Shown piece by piece: positions 1 to 8,822 of a DNA stretch of 64,000 nucleotides. Within the stretch, counting starts at the first letter, position 1. The number at the start of each line of letters is the position of its first letter. Source of the stretch: DAOULT01 sp964646625 (GTDB taxonomy: Bacteria > Chloroflexota > Anaerolineae > CAZYHC01); contig CAZYHC010000011.1 of assembly GCA_964646625.1 (NCBI GenBank), positions 49,178 to 113,177 of the forward strand, given 5' to 3'. Both the position numbers and the translations under genes were made by a program. The notes under the pieces were generated by a model that did no database searches, was not told the origin of the DNA, and saw nothing but the letters and a program-made list of their open reading frames with translations.

Positions 1-753
1 CTGCTCCAGTCGGTAGAGGAGCGCAAATCGATGGCCCTGCTTACCGTCGTGTCGGCCCCAGGCGGGGAAGCGGGCTGCCTCGCAAACAAGGCCCTGATCT
101 GGCTCGATGGGAAGCCTGTGAGCAACCTGGGTCTGGGTCAGATGGAGCCCACCATCCTGGAGGATGCGCGGCTGGCTCTGGAAGAGGGGGAGTGTCGTCT
201 GCTCGAATACGAGATAGCGGGCCAGGAAGTAGAAGTCTTCGTCGAAGTGCACCGCCCCCCGCCCACCCTGCTCATCGTGGGAGCCGGACACATCGCCCTT
301 CCGCTGGTCCAGATGGGCAAACTGCTCGATTTCGAGGTGGTGGTCCTCGACGATCGGGCCAGCATGGCTAACAAGGAGCGTTTTCCGCAGGCCGATCGGG
401 TTATCGCCGCCGATTTCGAGGCCACCCTGCGCCATTTTCCCATAGATGAGGGCACCTACGTGGTGCTCATCACCAGGGGGCACCAGCACGACGTGACCTG
501 TCTGTTGGAAATTATCGACTCGCCAGCGGCCTACATCGGCATGATCGGCAGTCGTCGGCGGGTGGCGGCTGTTTTCCAACTCCTGGAAGAAGAGCAGGGG
601 CTCTCTCGGCAAAAATTAGGGCGGGTCTACGCCCCCATCGGCCTGGACATCGGGGCGCAGACGCCGGCCGAGATCGCGGTCTCCATTATCGCTGAGGTGG
701 TGAAGATTCTGCGCCAGGGGGCGGCACCTTCCATATCCGATTACAGGCGGTGA
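1..753 (+). CDS. XdhC/CoxI family protein (5' end outside the window)
   Basis: The reading frame is open from base 1 with no stop. The first visible ATG (31) falls inside the conserved N-terminal XdhC_CoxI motif (ALLTVVSAPGG), so the true start lies upstream and the gene is partial. The C-terminal half is the Rossmann-type XdhC_C domain, with a dinucleotide-binding loop (LLIVGAGHIALPLVQMG) followed by GMIGSRRR and IGLDIGAQTPAEIAVSI, all typical of the family. XdhC proteins bind molybdenum cofactor and help sulfurate and insert it into xanthine dehydrogenase or CO dehydrogenase-type enzymes. No molybdoenzyme is visible here, so the partner must lie upstream or elsewhere. Family is certain; substrate enzyme unknown. 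Confidence 0.88.
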   Translation: MLQSVEERKSMALLTVVSAPGGEAGCLANKALIWLDGKPVSNLGLGQMEPTILEDARLALEEGECRLLEYEIAGQEVEVFVEVHRPPPTLLIVGAGHIALPLVQMGKLLDFEVVVLDDRASMANKERFPQADRVIAADFEATLRHFPIDEGTYVVLITRGHQHDVTCLLEIIDSPAAYIGMIGSRRRVAAVFQLLEEEQGLSRQKLGRVYAPIGLDIGAQTPAEIAVSIIAEVVKILRQGAAPSISDYRR

Positions 754-769
754 TCGCTTCTCTGTTACC

Positions 770-884
770 GGTAAAGGCAGGGGCCTGGCACTAACTTGAA
801 ACCGGAGTGTGCGAATCGAGCGCTTGTAGTAACGACTTAAGTCGTCACTACAAGGTCGCTTTGGAAGCGCCAGGCCCCTTTACC
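770..884. repeat. Long palindromic element between convergent genes
   Basis: Outer arms GGTAAAGG...CCTTTACC and GGGGCCTGGC...GCCAGGCCCC enclose an inner palindrome at 826-851 (GTAGTAACGACTT...AGTCGTCACTAC). It fills the gap between the xdhC-like gene and rluD, which converge. The GGCCTGGC/GCCAGGCC arms recur at 44696-44740, 46537-46570 and 49021-49080, and the inner palindrome resembles one inside the transporter gene at 39717-39777. It is therefore a member of a dispersed repeat family, and may also serve as a two-way transcription stop. Confidence 0.7.
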
Positions 885-886
885 TT

Positions 887-1807
887 CTAATAGATCCGCT
901 GCTCGGCCCGCAGTTTATCCAACACCTGCTGGAGGTCGGGCGGCAGGGCCGCCTGTAGCTCCAGGTATTGGTCGTCGGAGGGGCGGCGAAAACCCAGGTA
1001 TGAGGCGTGAAGGAACTGGCGAGGGATTTTGAGGCGTTGTTTGCGGAAGCCGTACACGGCATCCCCGACCAGGGGATGGCCGATGAAAGCCAGGTGCACA
1101 CGAACCTGATGGGTGCGTCCCGTTTTGGGTTCGGCCTCCAGCAGAGTGTGGTCGGCGAAGTATTCCACCACCCGGTAGGTGGTGTAGGCCGCTCGCCCCT
1201 CTCTGACCACGCCCATCCGTTTGCGCTGTCTTCTGCTGCGGCCGATGGGGGCCTCGATCGCTCCCTGCCGGGTCGTAAGGTGGCCTTCCACCAGGGCCAG
1301 GTATATCTTTTTGACCTCTCGCCGCTTGAACTGGTCTTGCAGGTAAAGGCGGCTGTGCTCGTTTTTAGCCACGATGATCAGGCCCGAGGTATCCTTGTCC
1401 AGGCGATGGACGATGCCTGCTCGTTCATCGTGGTCCTGGTCGGCCAGAGCGGGACAATGGGCCAGCAGGGCGTTAACCAGGGTCCCGGCCTGATGACCAT
1501 AGGCTGGATGAACGACCATGCCCGCGGGCTTGTTGACCACGATGAGGTCATCGTCCTCGTAAACTATATCCAGGGGCACGGGTTCGGGGCGCACCACCGC
1601 CGGCTCGACGACCGGAACGCGGACCAGAATAGCGTCCCCGGTCTGGACTCTGTAGCTGGCCTTGAGCAGTTCAGCGTTAACGGTGACTCGACCGTCCTTG
1701 AGCAATTTTTGGACCGCGGCGCGAGATAGAGTGGGGACCTCTTGGGCGATGTACTTATCCAGGCGCTGACCACTCTCCGTCACCCAAAGCTCTATAAGCT
1801 CTTCCAT
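887..1807 (-). CDS. rluD: RluA/RluD-family 23S rRNA pseudouridine synthase
   Basis: 306 residues, usual for the family. An N-terminal S4-like RNA-binding segment (about residues 10-70: LDKYIAQEVPTLSRAAVQKLL, then DGRVTVNAELLKASYRVQ) is followed by the catalytic domain with the signature GIVHRLDKDTSGLIIVAK, whose Asp is the nucleophile. KTGRTHQVRVHLAFIGHPLVGD is the second conserved block. It isomerises uridines in large-subunit rRNA. RluD is the likeliest member because of the S4 domain, but the precise target site cannot be read from sequence. It ends 3 bases from the palindrome at 770-884. Confidence 0.9.
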   Translation of the reverse strand: MEELIELWVTESGQRLDKYIAQEVPTLSRAAVQKLLKDGRVTVNAELLKASYRVQTGDAILVRVPVVEPAVVRPEPVPLDIVYEDDDLIVVNKPAGMVVHPAYGHQAGTLVNALLAHCPALADQDHDERAGIVHRLDKDTSGLIIVAKNEHSRLYLQDQFKRREVKKIYLALVEGHLTTRQGAIEAPIGRSRRQRKRMGVVREGRAAYTTYRVVEYFADHTLLEAEPKTGRTHQVRVHLAFIGHPLVGDAVYGFRKQRLKIPRQFLHASYLGFRRPSDDQYLELQAALPPDLQQVLDKLRAEQRIY

Positions 1808-1831
1808 GTTACCAGGTAATTTTGCTGTCGT

Positions 1832-2851
1832 CTACTCATCATCCCTCAAAAAGTCTGGATAAAGCTCCTGTGCGCATTCAGGACAGATGCCGTGACTAAT
1901 CCGAATGTGGTGGTCTAGCATGTAGGCTTCGATTGGGTGCCAATGGTCCTTCTCGTAGCGTATCTTTTTGCAGGAAGCGCACATGGTAATGAAGGCGTTC
2001 GTTTCGACTTCGGCAGGTTGTGTTCGCTCCGTCTCCGCCTGCCTGCGCTGGGTGATGTCACGGCCGATGGCGATGGACCCCATCATCACTCCCCTCTCGT
2101 CCACCAGGTTGCGGGAGTTCCACGATATGATCCTGGTTTGGCCGTCCTTGCACCGGATGGTCGTCTCGGTATCCTCTCTCTCGGCGAATGTGGTGACTCT
2201 CTCTATAATTTCGTTGCGATACTCCTCGTCCGGATAGAGCCATTCCCAAATCTTATCGTGCCCCACCACCTCGTGGCGTGAGTAGCCGCTGATCTCCTCC
2301 GCGGCTTTGTTCCAGACCAGGACGTTGGCCTTCTCGTCAAGCACGTCGATCCATACATTGGCATTATCGATGATGCTTTCCCGGAACTGGCTGAGCTTGC
2401 GGATCGCCTCCTCCGCCCGCTTGCGCTCGGTGATGTCCGTCACCACTCCCTGAAACCCCACGAGGCGGTCTCCCATAAAGACCGGCCGGCCGGAAACGCG
2501 CACCCAGCGGATTTCGCCAGACTTGGTCACATACCGATACTCACTTGGTTCTTCGATATGGTCAGAAGCAATGCTTCGCTGAAGAGCCTCTATCATAAGT
2601 GGCAGGTCTTCCTGGTGGATGAGTTCGGTTAAAGATCGACCGATGAGGTCTGATGGAATATAGCCGCTGAGCGATTCTATAGCGGGGCTGACGTAGGTTA
2701 ACACCCCGTCTTTATCGACCGTGTAGACCACATCGCTTATGTTTTCTACCAGGTGGCGATACTTCTTCTCCGATTCCAGTTCAGCAATCCGCTGGCGCAT
2801 TTCCACCAATTCATTTATGAGTTGCTGTTTTGTCTTGTCTTCATCTCTCAT
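1832..2851 (-). CDS. Tandem PAS-domain sensor protein without output kinase
   Basis: 339 residues. A short coiled coil (about residues 8-30, QLINELVEMRQRIAELESEK) leads into PAS 1 (about 30-145, with a PAC-type tail VGFQGVVTDITERKRAEEA) and PAS 2 (about 155-275, ending GSIAIGRDITQRRQAE). The last 50 residues carry two CxxC pairs (CASCKKIRY and GICPECAQ), a tail commonly found at the end of PAS/GGDEF and PAS/kinase proteins. There is no histidine kinase, GGDEF or helix-turn-helix domain, so it is a sensor or adaptor that must act through a partner. Cytoplasmic, no membrane segment. Ligand unknown. Confidence 0.8.
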   Translation of the reverse strand: MRDEDKTKQQLINELVEMRQRIAELESEKKYRHLVENISDVVYTVDKDGVLTYVSPAIESLSGYIPSDLIGRSLTELIHQEDLPLMIEALQRSIASDHIEEPSEYRYVTKSGEIRWVRVSGRPVFMGDRLVGFQGVVTDITERKRAEEAIRKLSQFRESIIDNANVWIDVLDEKANVLVWNKAAEEISGYSRHEVVGHDKIWEWLYPDEEYRNEIIERVTTFAEREDTETTIRCKDGQTRIISWNSRNLVDERGVMMGSIAIGRDITQRRQAETERTQPAEVETNAFITMCASCKKIRYEKDHWHPIEAYMLDHHIRISHGICPECAQELYPDFLRDDE

Positions 2852-3061
2852 AATTGGTCTCCTAAAAACAGATAAGGCAGGCCCGCCTCAGCCTGCCAGC
2901 CAGGAGGACACGATTGTTTATGGAGGCCCCGCGGGGATTTGGGCTGGACAGCCCCGTCCAGGTATAAAAATAACCGAGGTCGCCCTCGGTGTGAAACAGG
3001 GAGGCTGAATTTTACGTTAGTGCCAGGGGTACTGCCAGAGGATTGCCACCCAGAGACTTAA
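2852..3061. other. Gene-free stretch with short hairpins
   Basis: About 210 bases with no convincing gene. Small inverted repeats are visible (GCAGGC...GCCTGC near 2877-2900, CCGAGG...CCTCGG near 2971-2986). No T-run follows them. No promoter could be assigned with confidence. Confidence 0.4.
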
Positions 3062-3436
3062 TTATGCGTTTTCCTGGTCAAGGGATTCCTCGGTCACTGA
3101 GGATAACAGGCCAGCGACCCGTTCTCGCCCCCACCGTCTGATCTCCACCGATTGCTGCTCAGGCTGCGCTTTTTTGCGCTGACTCAGGTTATATTTGGCT
3201 TCGACTTTGCGCAACAAAAGACTTCGGCTTCTGTTCTCCCCCCTCTTGGCCTCATCCAGCCCCGCAAGCCGGACTTTAATCCATTGGGCGAACCCTTTTC
3301 GGTATTTAGCGGTGCTCGTCTGCATCCTGCTTCGCTGACGACGGTAGTAGTTAGCGGCTCTATGCAGCAGGGCGCTGCGTTCTCCGTTCATCTTCCTTGC
3401 GCCTTGCTGATCGGCTTCGCTCTCTTTGCCCGCCAT
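3062..3436 (-). CDS. Small basic protein of unknown function downstream of lspA
   Basis: 124 codons from ATG at 3436. A GAGGGAG Shine-Dalgarno-like stretch lies about 10 bases upstream and overlaps the end of lspA (stop 3441-3443), so translation could be coupled. The product is very rich in Lys, Arg, Gln and Glu (for example RAANYYRRQRSRMQ and KAQPEQQSVEIRR), predicted soluble and partly helical, with no family I recognise. A longer frame extends upstream to 3577 but only by reading across lspA. It may be a lineage-specific gene or a spurious frame. Confidence 0.4.
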   Translation of the reverse strand: MAGKESEADQQGARKMNGERSALLHRAANYYRRQRSRMQTSTAKYRKGFAQWIKVRLAGLDEAKRGENRSRSLLLRKVEAKYNLSQRKKAQPEQQSVEIRRWGRERVAGLLSSVTEESLDQENA

Positions 3437-3440
3437 CCAG

Positions 3441-4067
3441 TTATTCTCCCTCGTTCTCGCTCTCCGCGCTTCGATCCAGCAATAGATAGTAGGCCAGGAT
3501 AGCCACGCCCAACACGATGGCGCTATCGGCCAGGTTGAAGACGGGCCAGATCTTAAAATCGAGGAAATCGACAACATGGGCGTAGCGAAACCGTTCTATC
3601 AGGCGGCCCTCAGCGAGCAGAACGGAGCGGAGCCGATCCACCAGATTCCCTAAAGCTCCTCCCAATTGCAGCCCCAGACTGATGGTGATCAACCACTGGT
3701 TCTGCGGCAGGTGGCGATGATAGACCAGAATGGCTACTACCACAATGATGGCGATGATAACGAAAACGAGACTCTTTTCAGGCAACAAACCGAAGGCCGC
3801 TCCCGTGTTAGTCACGTAGGTGATGCTCACCCAGTTTTTCAGAGAAACGATGGGATTCCAGGATTCTCCTGGTTGCAAGTTGGTCGAGACCAGATATTTG
3901 CTGATCTGATCGATAGCCAGGGTGAGGGCGGCTACAACCGGCAGGACGGCCTTTTTCCATTTACCTGTATCAGTTTGGTCTGCGGACGATCTCACTCCCT
4001 CGTTCTCCACCCCTGCTCGAAGCGGACCACTTTGGTGCGGTGTCGTGGGACGGGGGATAACGTCCAT
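3441..4067 (-). CDS. lspA: Lipoprotein signal peptidase (signal peptidase II)
   Basis: Aspartic protease of the inner membrane that cleaves signal peptides from prolipoproteins. Four membrane segments are apparent. The two catalytic Asp motifs are present as GGALGNLVDRL and VFNLADSAIVLG, and the N-terminal block has AIDQISKYLV and NTGAAFGLL. I place the start at ATG 4065-4067 (208 aa), preceded by AGGAGAG and 2 bases after the upstream gene's stop. An alternative start at 4097 would overlap that gene. The product has an N-terminal extension of about 35 polar residues before the first membrane helix, unusual for a family of 150-170 residues. Confidence 0.92.
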   Translation of the reverse strand: MDVIPRPTTPHQSGPLRAGVENEGVRSSADQTDTGKWKKAVLPVVAALTLAIDQISKYLVSTNLQPGESWNPIVSLKNWVSITYVTNTGAAFGLLPEKSLVFVIIAIIVVVAILVYHRHLPQNQWLITISLGLQLGGALGNLVDRLRSVLLAEGRLIERFRYAHVVDFLDFKIWPVFNLADSAIVLGVAILAYYLLLDRSAESENEGE

Positions 4068-4069
4068 CA

Positions 4070-4420
4070 CTATTTTCTCTCCTGTCGTTGCTGGCACTCA
4101 AAGCACAGATTGGCATAAGGAATAACCTTCAAACGGGCCGGATCGATGTTCTGTCCACACCGTTCGCATAATCCGTAAGTGTCCTGGTCGAACCTTTCCA
4201 GGGCGTTTTCTACCTGCTCCAGAAGGTGCTCCAGGTTCCTGCGCAGCGCCAGGTCCTTGGCCTGCTCAAAAGCTTCGGTCGCGTCATCGGCCATGTGATT
4301 ACCATAGCCCAGGTTTTCCCGTTGGGCGGTACCCAACTGGCCGATCTCTACTCGCAAGCGGTCGCGCTCTTCTTCTAGCCGCGCCTTGAACACGTCTTCT
4401 TTTAGACTCTTACCAGCCAT
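4070..4420 (-). CDS. DksA/TraR-family C4 zinc-finger protein
   Basis: 116 residues with an N-terminal helical hairpin (about 1-80, rich in Arg/Glu) and a C-terminal four-cysteine zinc finger, CERCGQNIDPARLKV...CFECQQ, the DksA/TraR (YteA-like) arrangement. DksA-type proteins bind the secondary channel of RNA polymerase and modulate rRNA and stress promoters. The tip residues needed to predict ppGpp synergy cannot be judged by eye. It lies immediately upstream of lspA with only 2 bases between stop and start, suggesting co-transcription, a neighbourhood often seen in bacteria. Confidence 0.85.
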   Translation of the reverse strand: MAGKSLKEDVFKARLEEERDRLRVEIGQLGTAQRENLGYGNHMADDATEAFEQAKDLALRRNLEHLLEQVENALERFDQDTYGLCERCGQNIDPARLKVIPYANLCFECQQRQERK

Positions 4421-4642
4421 CCTCCATACCTCCCGGGATTACCAGGCTTGAGCTGCTATGGGGAGGCCCTCGGTGAGCCGGTCGAAGGCATTAGCTTCAT
4501 TAGCTACAAGCGTGTAACCCTTAACATAATATTGGAAGGCCGCCCCGTGGCTCAGGTGGTTCTTATTGTACTCCATTACAGATAAAAAGGCAAGTTGAAA
4601 GGAGAGCATTTAGCGGGCGCGTGGCCGACGGTTAATGGTCGT

Positions 4643-7600
4643 TTAGCCTACGGACACCAGACCCAGGCTGACCTCTTCGTCCCCGATCACCGCGGTGACT
4701 TGCCGGGCCTCGGCCGGCGCGGGCTCATCGGTCAGCGCGGTGGATAGGGTCTCCTGCTTAATGTATTCTCCGTACGTGGCTAACACCTGTTGCAGGAGTG
4801 GGCCGGCCTGATAGTAAGTGATGATCTCTTCCTCGATACGGAAATCGGCCTCTTTGCGCAAGGTCTGAATACGGCGCACCAGTTCACGGGCCAGTCCTTC
4901 TTGTCGCAACTCTTCGCTGAGGGTGGTGCTGACCCCCACCAGGTAGCCGGCCTCTTCGGCTACGGCATAGCCTTCTTTGGCCTGTAGACGCACCTCCAGT
5001 TCCTCGGGCAGCAGGGTCACCCGCTGGCCGGCCACGTCTAACTCTGCCTGTCCTTCGCTCGTCAGGCGGTGGACCAGGTCGGCGGCCTCCACAGCGGCCA
5101 CCGCCTCGCGAATACGAGGGAAGAGGGGGCCATATTTCTTACCCAGCAGGCCGGGCACGGGACTGACCTGGTACTGGGCTACCTGGCCCACCTCGGAGAT
5201 GAACGCCACCTCTTTAACGTTCAGCTCGTCCAGCACCTGCTCCTCCAGGCGGCGCAGGCTGTTTTCTTCGTCCTCGTTTCGGGTCTTGATCAGGGCCTGG
5301 GCCAGGGGTTGGCGCACCTTGAGGCCGGCCCGGTTGCGGGCTCCGTGCCCCAGGCTGACCACCCGCATCACCAGCCGGGTGTCATCCATCAACTGCTGGT
5401 CGATCAGGCCGTGTTCGGCGGTGGGGAAATCGCAGTAGTGGACGCTTGCCGGGGCGGTTTCATCGACGCTCTTCACCAGATTGCGATAGATTTCCTCGGC
5501 GATGAAAGGGGCGAAAGGAGCCAGCAGTTTGGCCAGGGTGACCAGACAATCGTAGAGGGTCAGATAGGCGGCCGCTTTATCCTGGTCTTGTTCGCTCTTC
5601 CAGAAGCGGCGGCGGGAACGACGCACGTACCAGTTGCTAAGGTCCTCCACAAAGTCGGCGATGGGACGCGCTGCGCCGGTCACGTCGTAGCGGTCCAGCC
5701 CTTTATCGACGCGATCGATCAGGAGGTTAAGCTCGGACAGAATCCAGCGGTCCAGCGGCGAACGTTCAGCCGCCGCCATACTATGTTGGGTGGGATCGAA
5801 GCCGTCGATGTTGGCGTAGGTGACGAAGAAAGAGTAGGTGTTCCACAGGGTCAGCAGGAATTTCCTGACCACCTCGCCCACCAGATCGGCGGAGAAACGG
5901 CGGTCGCTGCCCGGTGGGGTGGCAGTGAAAAGGTACCAGCGCAGCGCATCGGCCCCGTGAGCCTCGATGACCTCCCAGGGATCGACCACGTTGCCCCGTG
6001 ATTTGCTCATCTTGTAGCCCTCGGCGTCCAGGATCAGGCCCAAACAGATGCAGTTCAGGAAACACGGCTCGTCGAAAAGCAAAGTGGAGATGGCGTGTTG
6101 GCTGTAGAACCAGCCTCTGGTCTGATCGACGGCCTCACAGATATAATCGGCCGGGAATTGCGACTTGAAGACCTCCTGATTCTCAAAGGGATAGTGCCAC
6201 TGGGCCACAGGCATCGCTCCCGAATCGAACCAACAATCGATGACCTCCGGCACACGATGCATCGTGCCCTGGCATTGGGGGCAGGGGTAAGTCACCTCGT
6301 CGATGTAGGGCCGGTGCAGGTCCAGCCCGTCCAGGGCCGCCGCCCAATCTTCCCTGACCTTATCCTTTAGCTCCTCTACCCCGCCAATGCACTCCTGATA
6401 GCCACACCCACATTCCCAGACGGGCAGGGGCGTGCCCCAGTAACGTTCTCGTCCCAGGGCCCAATCGATGTTGGTTTCCAGCCAGTTGCCGAAGCGGCCA
6501 AGTTTGATGTGTTCGGGATACCAGTTAATCTTCTCGTTGTTGGCCAGTAAGTTCTGACGCAGGCGGGTGGTCTCGATGAACCACGAAGTCCTGGCGTAGT
6601 AGAGTAGCGGGGTATTACAGCGCCAACAGAAGGGGTAGACGTGCCGATAGGTGGTGACGTGGTACATCAGCCCCCGATCTTGTAGCTCCTCGATGATCAG
6701 GGAATCGGCGTCCTTGACGAACAGCCCGCGCCAGGGAGTGACGGCGTCGATGAACGCGCCCCGCGGATCGACGGTCTGTAACACGGGCAGATCGTACTTT
6801 CTGCCCATCTCCAGGTCTTCGCCGCCGAAAGCCGGAGCCATGTGCACGATGCCTGTGCCCTCGGTGGTGGTCACGAAATCGGCGGTGACCACGTAAGCGT
6901 AATCTTTTTCCGTAGGCAGGAAGGTGTAGAGCGGCTTGAACCTCAGCCCGGCCAGGTCTTTGCCTTTCACGGTTTTCACCACCCGGTAAGGCCCTTTGAT
7001 CGCCGTATCCGCCAGCTCCTTAGCCAGGATCAACCGCTCTTTATCTCCCTCTTCGGTCTCCTGCTCGACGGTGACGTATTCGACCTCTGGATGGACGGCC
7101 AGGGCCACGTCGCCGGGCAGCGTCCAGGGCGTGGTGGTCCACACCAGGAAATAGGTGCCCGCTTCGTCGCGCAGGGGGAAACGAATGTAGATGGATGGGT
7201 CGTCGGTCTCCTCGTAGCCCAGAGCCACCTCGTGGTCAGAAAGAGGCGTACCACAGCGAGAACAGTAAGGCACCACCTTGTAATCCTGGTAGATCAGACC
7301 CTTTTCCCACAACTGCTTGAGGATCCACCACACCGACTCGATGTAGCCGTTAGTTAAAGTGACGTAGGCGTTTTCCATGTCGATCCAGAAGCCGATGCGG
7401 TCGGTCAGGTCCTCCCACTCCCTGACGTAGCGGAAGACGCTTTCCTTGCACTTCTGGTTGAATTCGGCTATGCCGTAGTCCTCGATGGCCTGCTTGCCGG
7501 AAAAGCCCAACGCCTTCTCGATCTCCAGCTCCACGGGCAGGCCGTGGGTGTCCCAGCCGCCTTTGCGCAGGGCGTGGTACCCTTTCATGGTCTTGTAGCG

Positions 7601-7807
7601 GGGGAAGAGGTCCTTGAAAATGCGGGCCAATACGTGATGGGTGCCGGGCAGCCCGTTGGCCGTCGGCGGCCCCTCGTAGAAGACGTAGGAGGGACCACCC
7701 TCCCGTCGCGCCACGCTCTTTTTGAAGGTGTCGTTCTCCTTCCAGTATTTCAAGACCTCTTCTTCCATTTGGGGCAAACTGACTTTGCCGGGTACTTCTT
7801 TGAACAT
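4643..7807 (-). CDS. ileS: Isoleucyl-tRNA synthetase
   Basis: 1054 residues, the length of the long (eukaryote-like) IleRS class. The class I signatures are visible: a HIGH-like motif in NGLPGTHHVLARIFKD (about residue 55) and KMSKSRGNVVDPWE (about residue 600). The editing domain (GTGIVHMAPAFGGEDL) and the WFDSGAMPVAQWHYP block are also present, with an anticodon-binding region from about residue 690. It charges tRNA-Ile. It starts 23 bases after the AT-rich gene 7831-8631 and may be read from the alaX promoter, although about 190 bases separate alaX from that gene, leaving room for another promoter. Confidence 0.97.
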   Translation of the reverse strand: MFKEVPGKVSLPQMEEEVLKYWKENDTFKKSVARREGGPSYVFYEGPPTANGLPGTHHVLARIFKDLFPRYKTMKGYHALRKGGWDTHGLPVELEIEKALGFSGKQAIEDYGIAEFNQKCKESVFRYVREWEDLTDRIGFWIDMENAYVTLTNGYIESVWWILKQLWEKGLIYQDYKVVPYCSRCGTPLSDHEVALGYEETDDPSIYIRFPLRDEAGTYFLVWTTTPWTLPGDVALAVHPEVEYVTVEQETEEGDKERLILAKELADTAIKGPYRVVKTVKGKDLAGLRFKPLYTFLPTEKDYAYVVTADFVTTTEGTGIVHMAPAFGGEDLEMGRKYDLPVLQTVDPRGAFIDAVTPWRGLFVKDADSLIIEELQDRGLMYHVTTYRHVYPFCWRCNTPLLYYARTSWFIETTRLRQNLLANNEKINWYPEHIKLGRFGNWLETNIDWALGRERYWGTPLPVWECGCGYQECIGGVEELKDKVREDWAAALDGLDLHRPYIDEVTYPCPQCQGTMHRVPEVIDCWFDSGAMPVAQWHYPFENQEVFKSQFPADYICEAVDQTRGWFYSQHAISTLLFDEPCFLNCICLGLILDAEGYKMSKSRGNVVDPWEVIEAHGADALRWYLFTATPPGSDRRFSADLVGEVVRKFLLTLWNTYSFFVTYANIDGFDPTQHSMAAAERSPLDRWILSELNLLIDRVDKGLDRYDVTGAARPIADFVEDLSNWYVRRSRRRFWKSEQDQDKAAAYLTLYDCLVTLAKLLAPFAPFIAEEIYRNLVKSVDETAPASVHYCDFPTAEHGLIDQQLMDDTRLVMRVVSLGHGARNRAGLKVRQPLAQALIKTRNEDEENSLRRLEEQVLDELNVKEVAFISEVGQVAQYQVSPVPGLLGKKYGPLFPRIREAVAAVEAADLVHRLTSEGQAELDVAGQRVTLLPEELEVRLQAKEGYAVAEEAGYLVGVSTTLSEELRQEGLARELVRRIQTLRKEADFRIEEEIITYYQAGPLLQQVLATYGEYIKQETLSTALTDEPAPAEARQVTAVIGDEEVSLGLVSVG

Positions 7808-7830
7808 GAGTCCTCCTTAAAAATCTATAA

Positions 7831-8631
7831 TTACCCTTGCCAGGGTGTTGCCTCTTCCCACATTTGCTCACATGCTTTACGAAACACTTCATACCAACGT
7901 GGGTTATTAGTCGCTGTAAGTTCAAAATGACTGTAGGACGTTACATCGCTCTTATAAGGAGAGAGTTCCACTCTGATTTTACCATTAGACTGTTCGCCAT
8001 CAACCATGAGCAAAATCAATTCGGGAATGTAGTTTATGAGCCTGATTTCTAATTTATTATTATAAATATTCTTAAAACCCTTCAATCTATTTAATGAACC
8101 TATTGAATCGAAACTGCAAATTGCAAAGGAAACTCCCATGTTATTTTGTAAGTTTTCAACCCCAAAAATCTCTGGATTTACTAGAATAAATCTTAAATTG
8201 CATCCTTTTCCCATTATCTCCTTCCAAAAATCTTGATATTGAGAAACCGCACTCAATAAAGTACGTCCAGCTAAAAATACTTCCCTTGCCTGCCCTATGT
8301 AGCTGTCTAATCGTGGCATGTCTGTTCTATCTCTAAGAACAAGCCCCGATGGAACTGCTAAGCTCTTTATTCCGCTTGCAATCTCTTCTTCCAGCTTCTC
8401 CATTCTATCAAGGCGTTCTGGATATTCCAAAGTCTGGTAGTTGCTTATCAGTTGAGCAGCGGCTAAGCCACCTAAAATAGCCACGATGCTCATTAAAACC
8501 AGGTTGGTATCGCCTCCCCGTATCCCTATAACTGCCAGAATGACGCCGATAACCAGGGTGATAACTGTAAGCGCATTGTCAGACTTGCGTAAGAATTGCC
8601 ATGCCTTTTCCCACCATTTCTGCTGATTCAT
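7831..8631 (-). CDS. AT-rich membrane-anchored protein with a PLD-like fold candidate domain
   Basis: 266 residues. Two membrane segments near the N-terminus (about 18-38, ALTVITLVIGVILAVIGI, and 43-65) are followed by a short coiled coil (LDRMEKLEEEIASGIKS) and a soluble domain of about 160 residues. That domain has the pattern of degenerate phospholipase-D-like modules (REVFLAGRTLLSAVSQ, then a CNLRFILVNPE strand) and ends with W..FRKACEQMWEEA, but I see no HKD motif. Base composition is clearly more AT-rich than its neighbours, suggesting recent acquisition. Membrane-tethered proteins of this shape occur in accessory and defence loci, but the function here is unknown. It sits between alaX and ileS. 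Confidence 0.7.
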   Translation of the reverse strand: MNQQKWWEKAWQFLRKSDNALTVITLVIGVILAVIGIRGGDTNLVLMSIVAILGGLAAAQLISNYQTLEYPERLDRMEKLEEEIASGIKSLAVPSGLVLRDRTDMPRLDSYIGQAREVFLAGRTLLSAVSQYQDFWKEIMGKGCNLRFILVNPEIFGVENLQNNMGVSFAICSFDSIGSLNRLKGFKNIYNNKLEIRLINYIPELILLMVDGEQSNGKIRVELSPYKSDVTSYSHFELTATNNPRWYEVFRKACEQMWEEATPWQG

Positions 8632-8822
8632 CTGTTTGAACCTCCGGTAGATTCAAGCGAGTGGCTTTGCCCACGACTTTGGAATCGCGGAGAGCGTGGA
8701 AAAACGGAATACGCGGAAGGCCACAGGCTGCAACTCGGGGGCTGTCCGCTATTTGCGTTTTGAAAATCTCTTTCCGCGATCTCCAGTCCTCCGTGTCCTT
8801 CGCGATTCGAAGGCTGCATGAA

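Noticed and set aside
4068..4097. Upstream start of lspA (10 extra residues)
   Set aside because: It would overlap the DksA-family gene by 28 bases; ATG 4067 has a good ribosome-binding site directly after that gene's stop.
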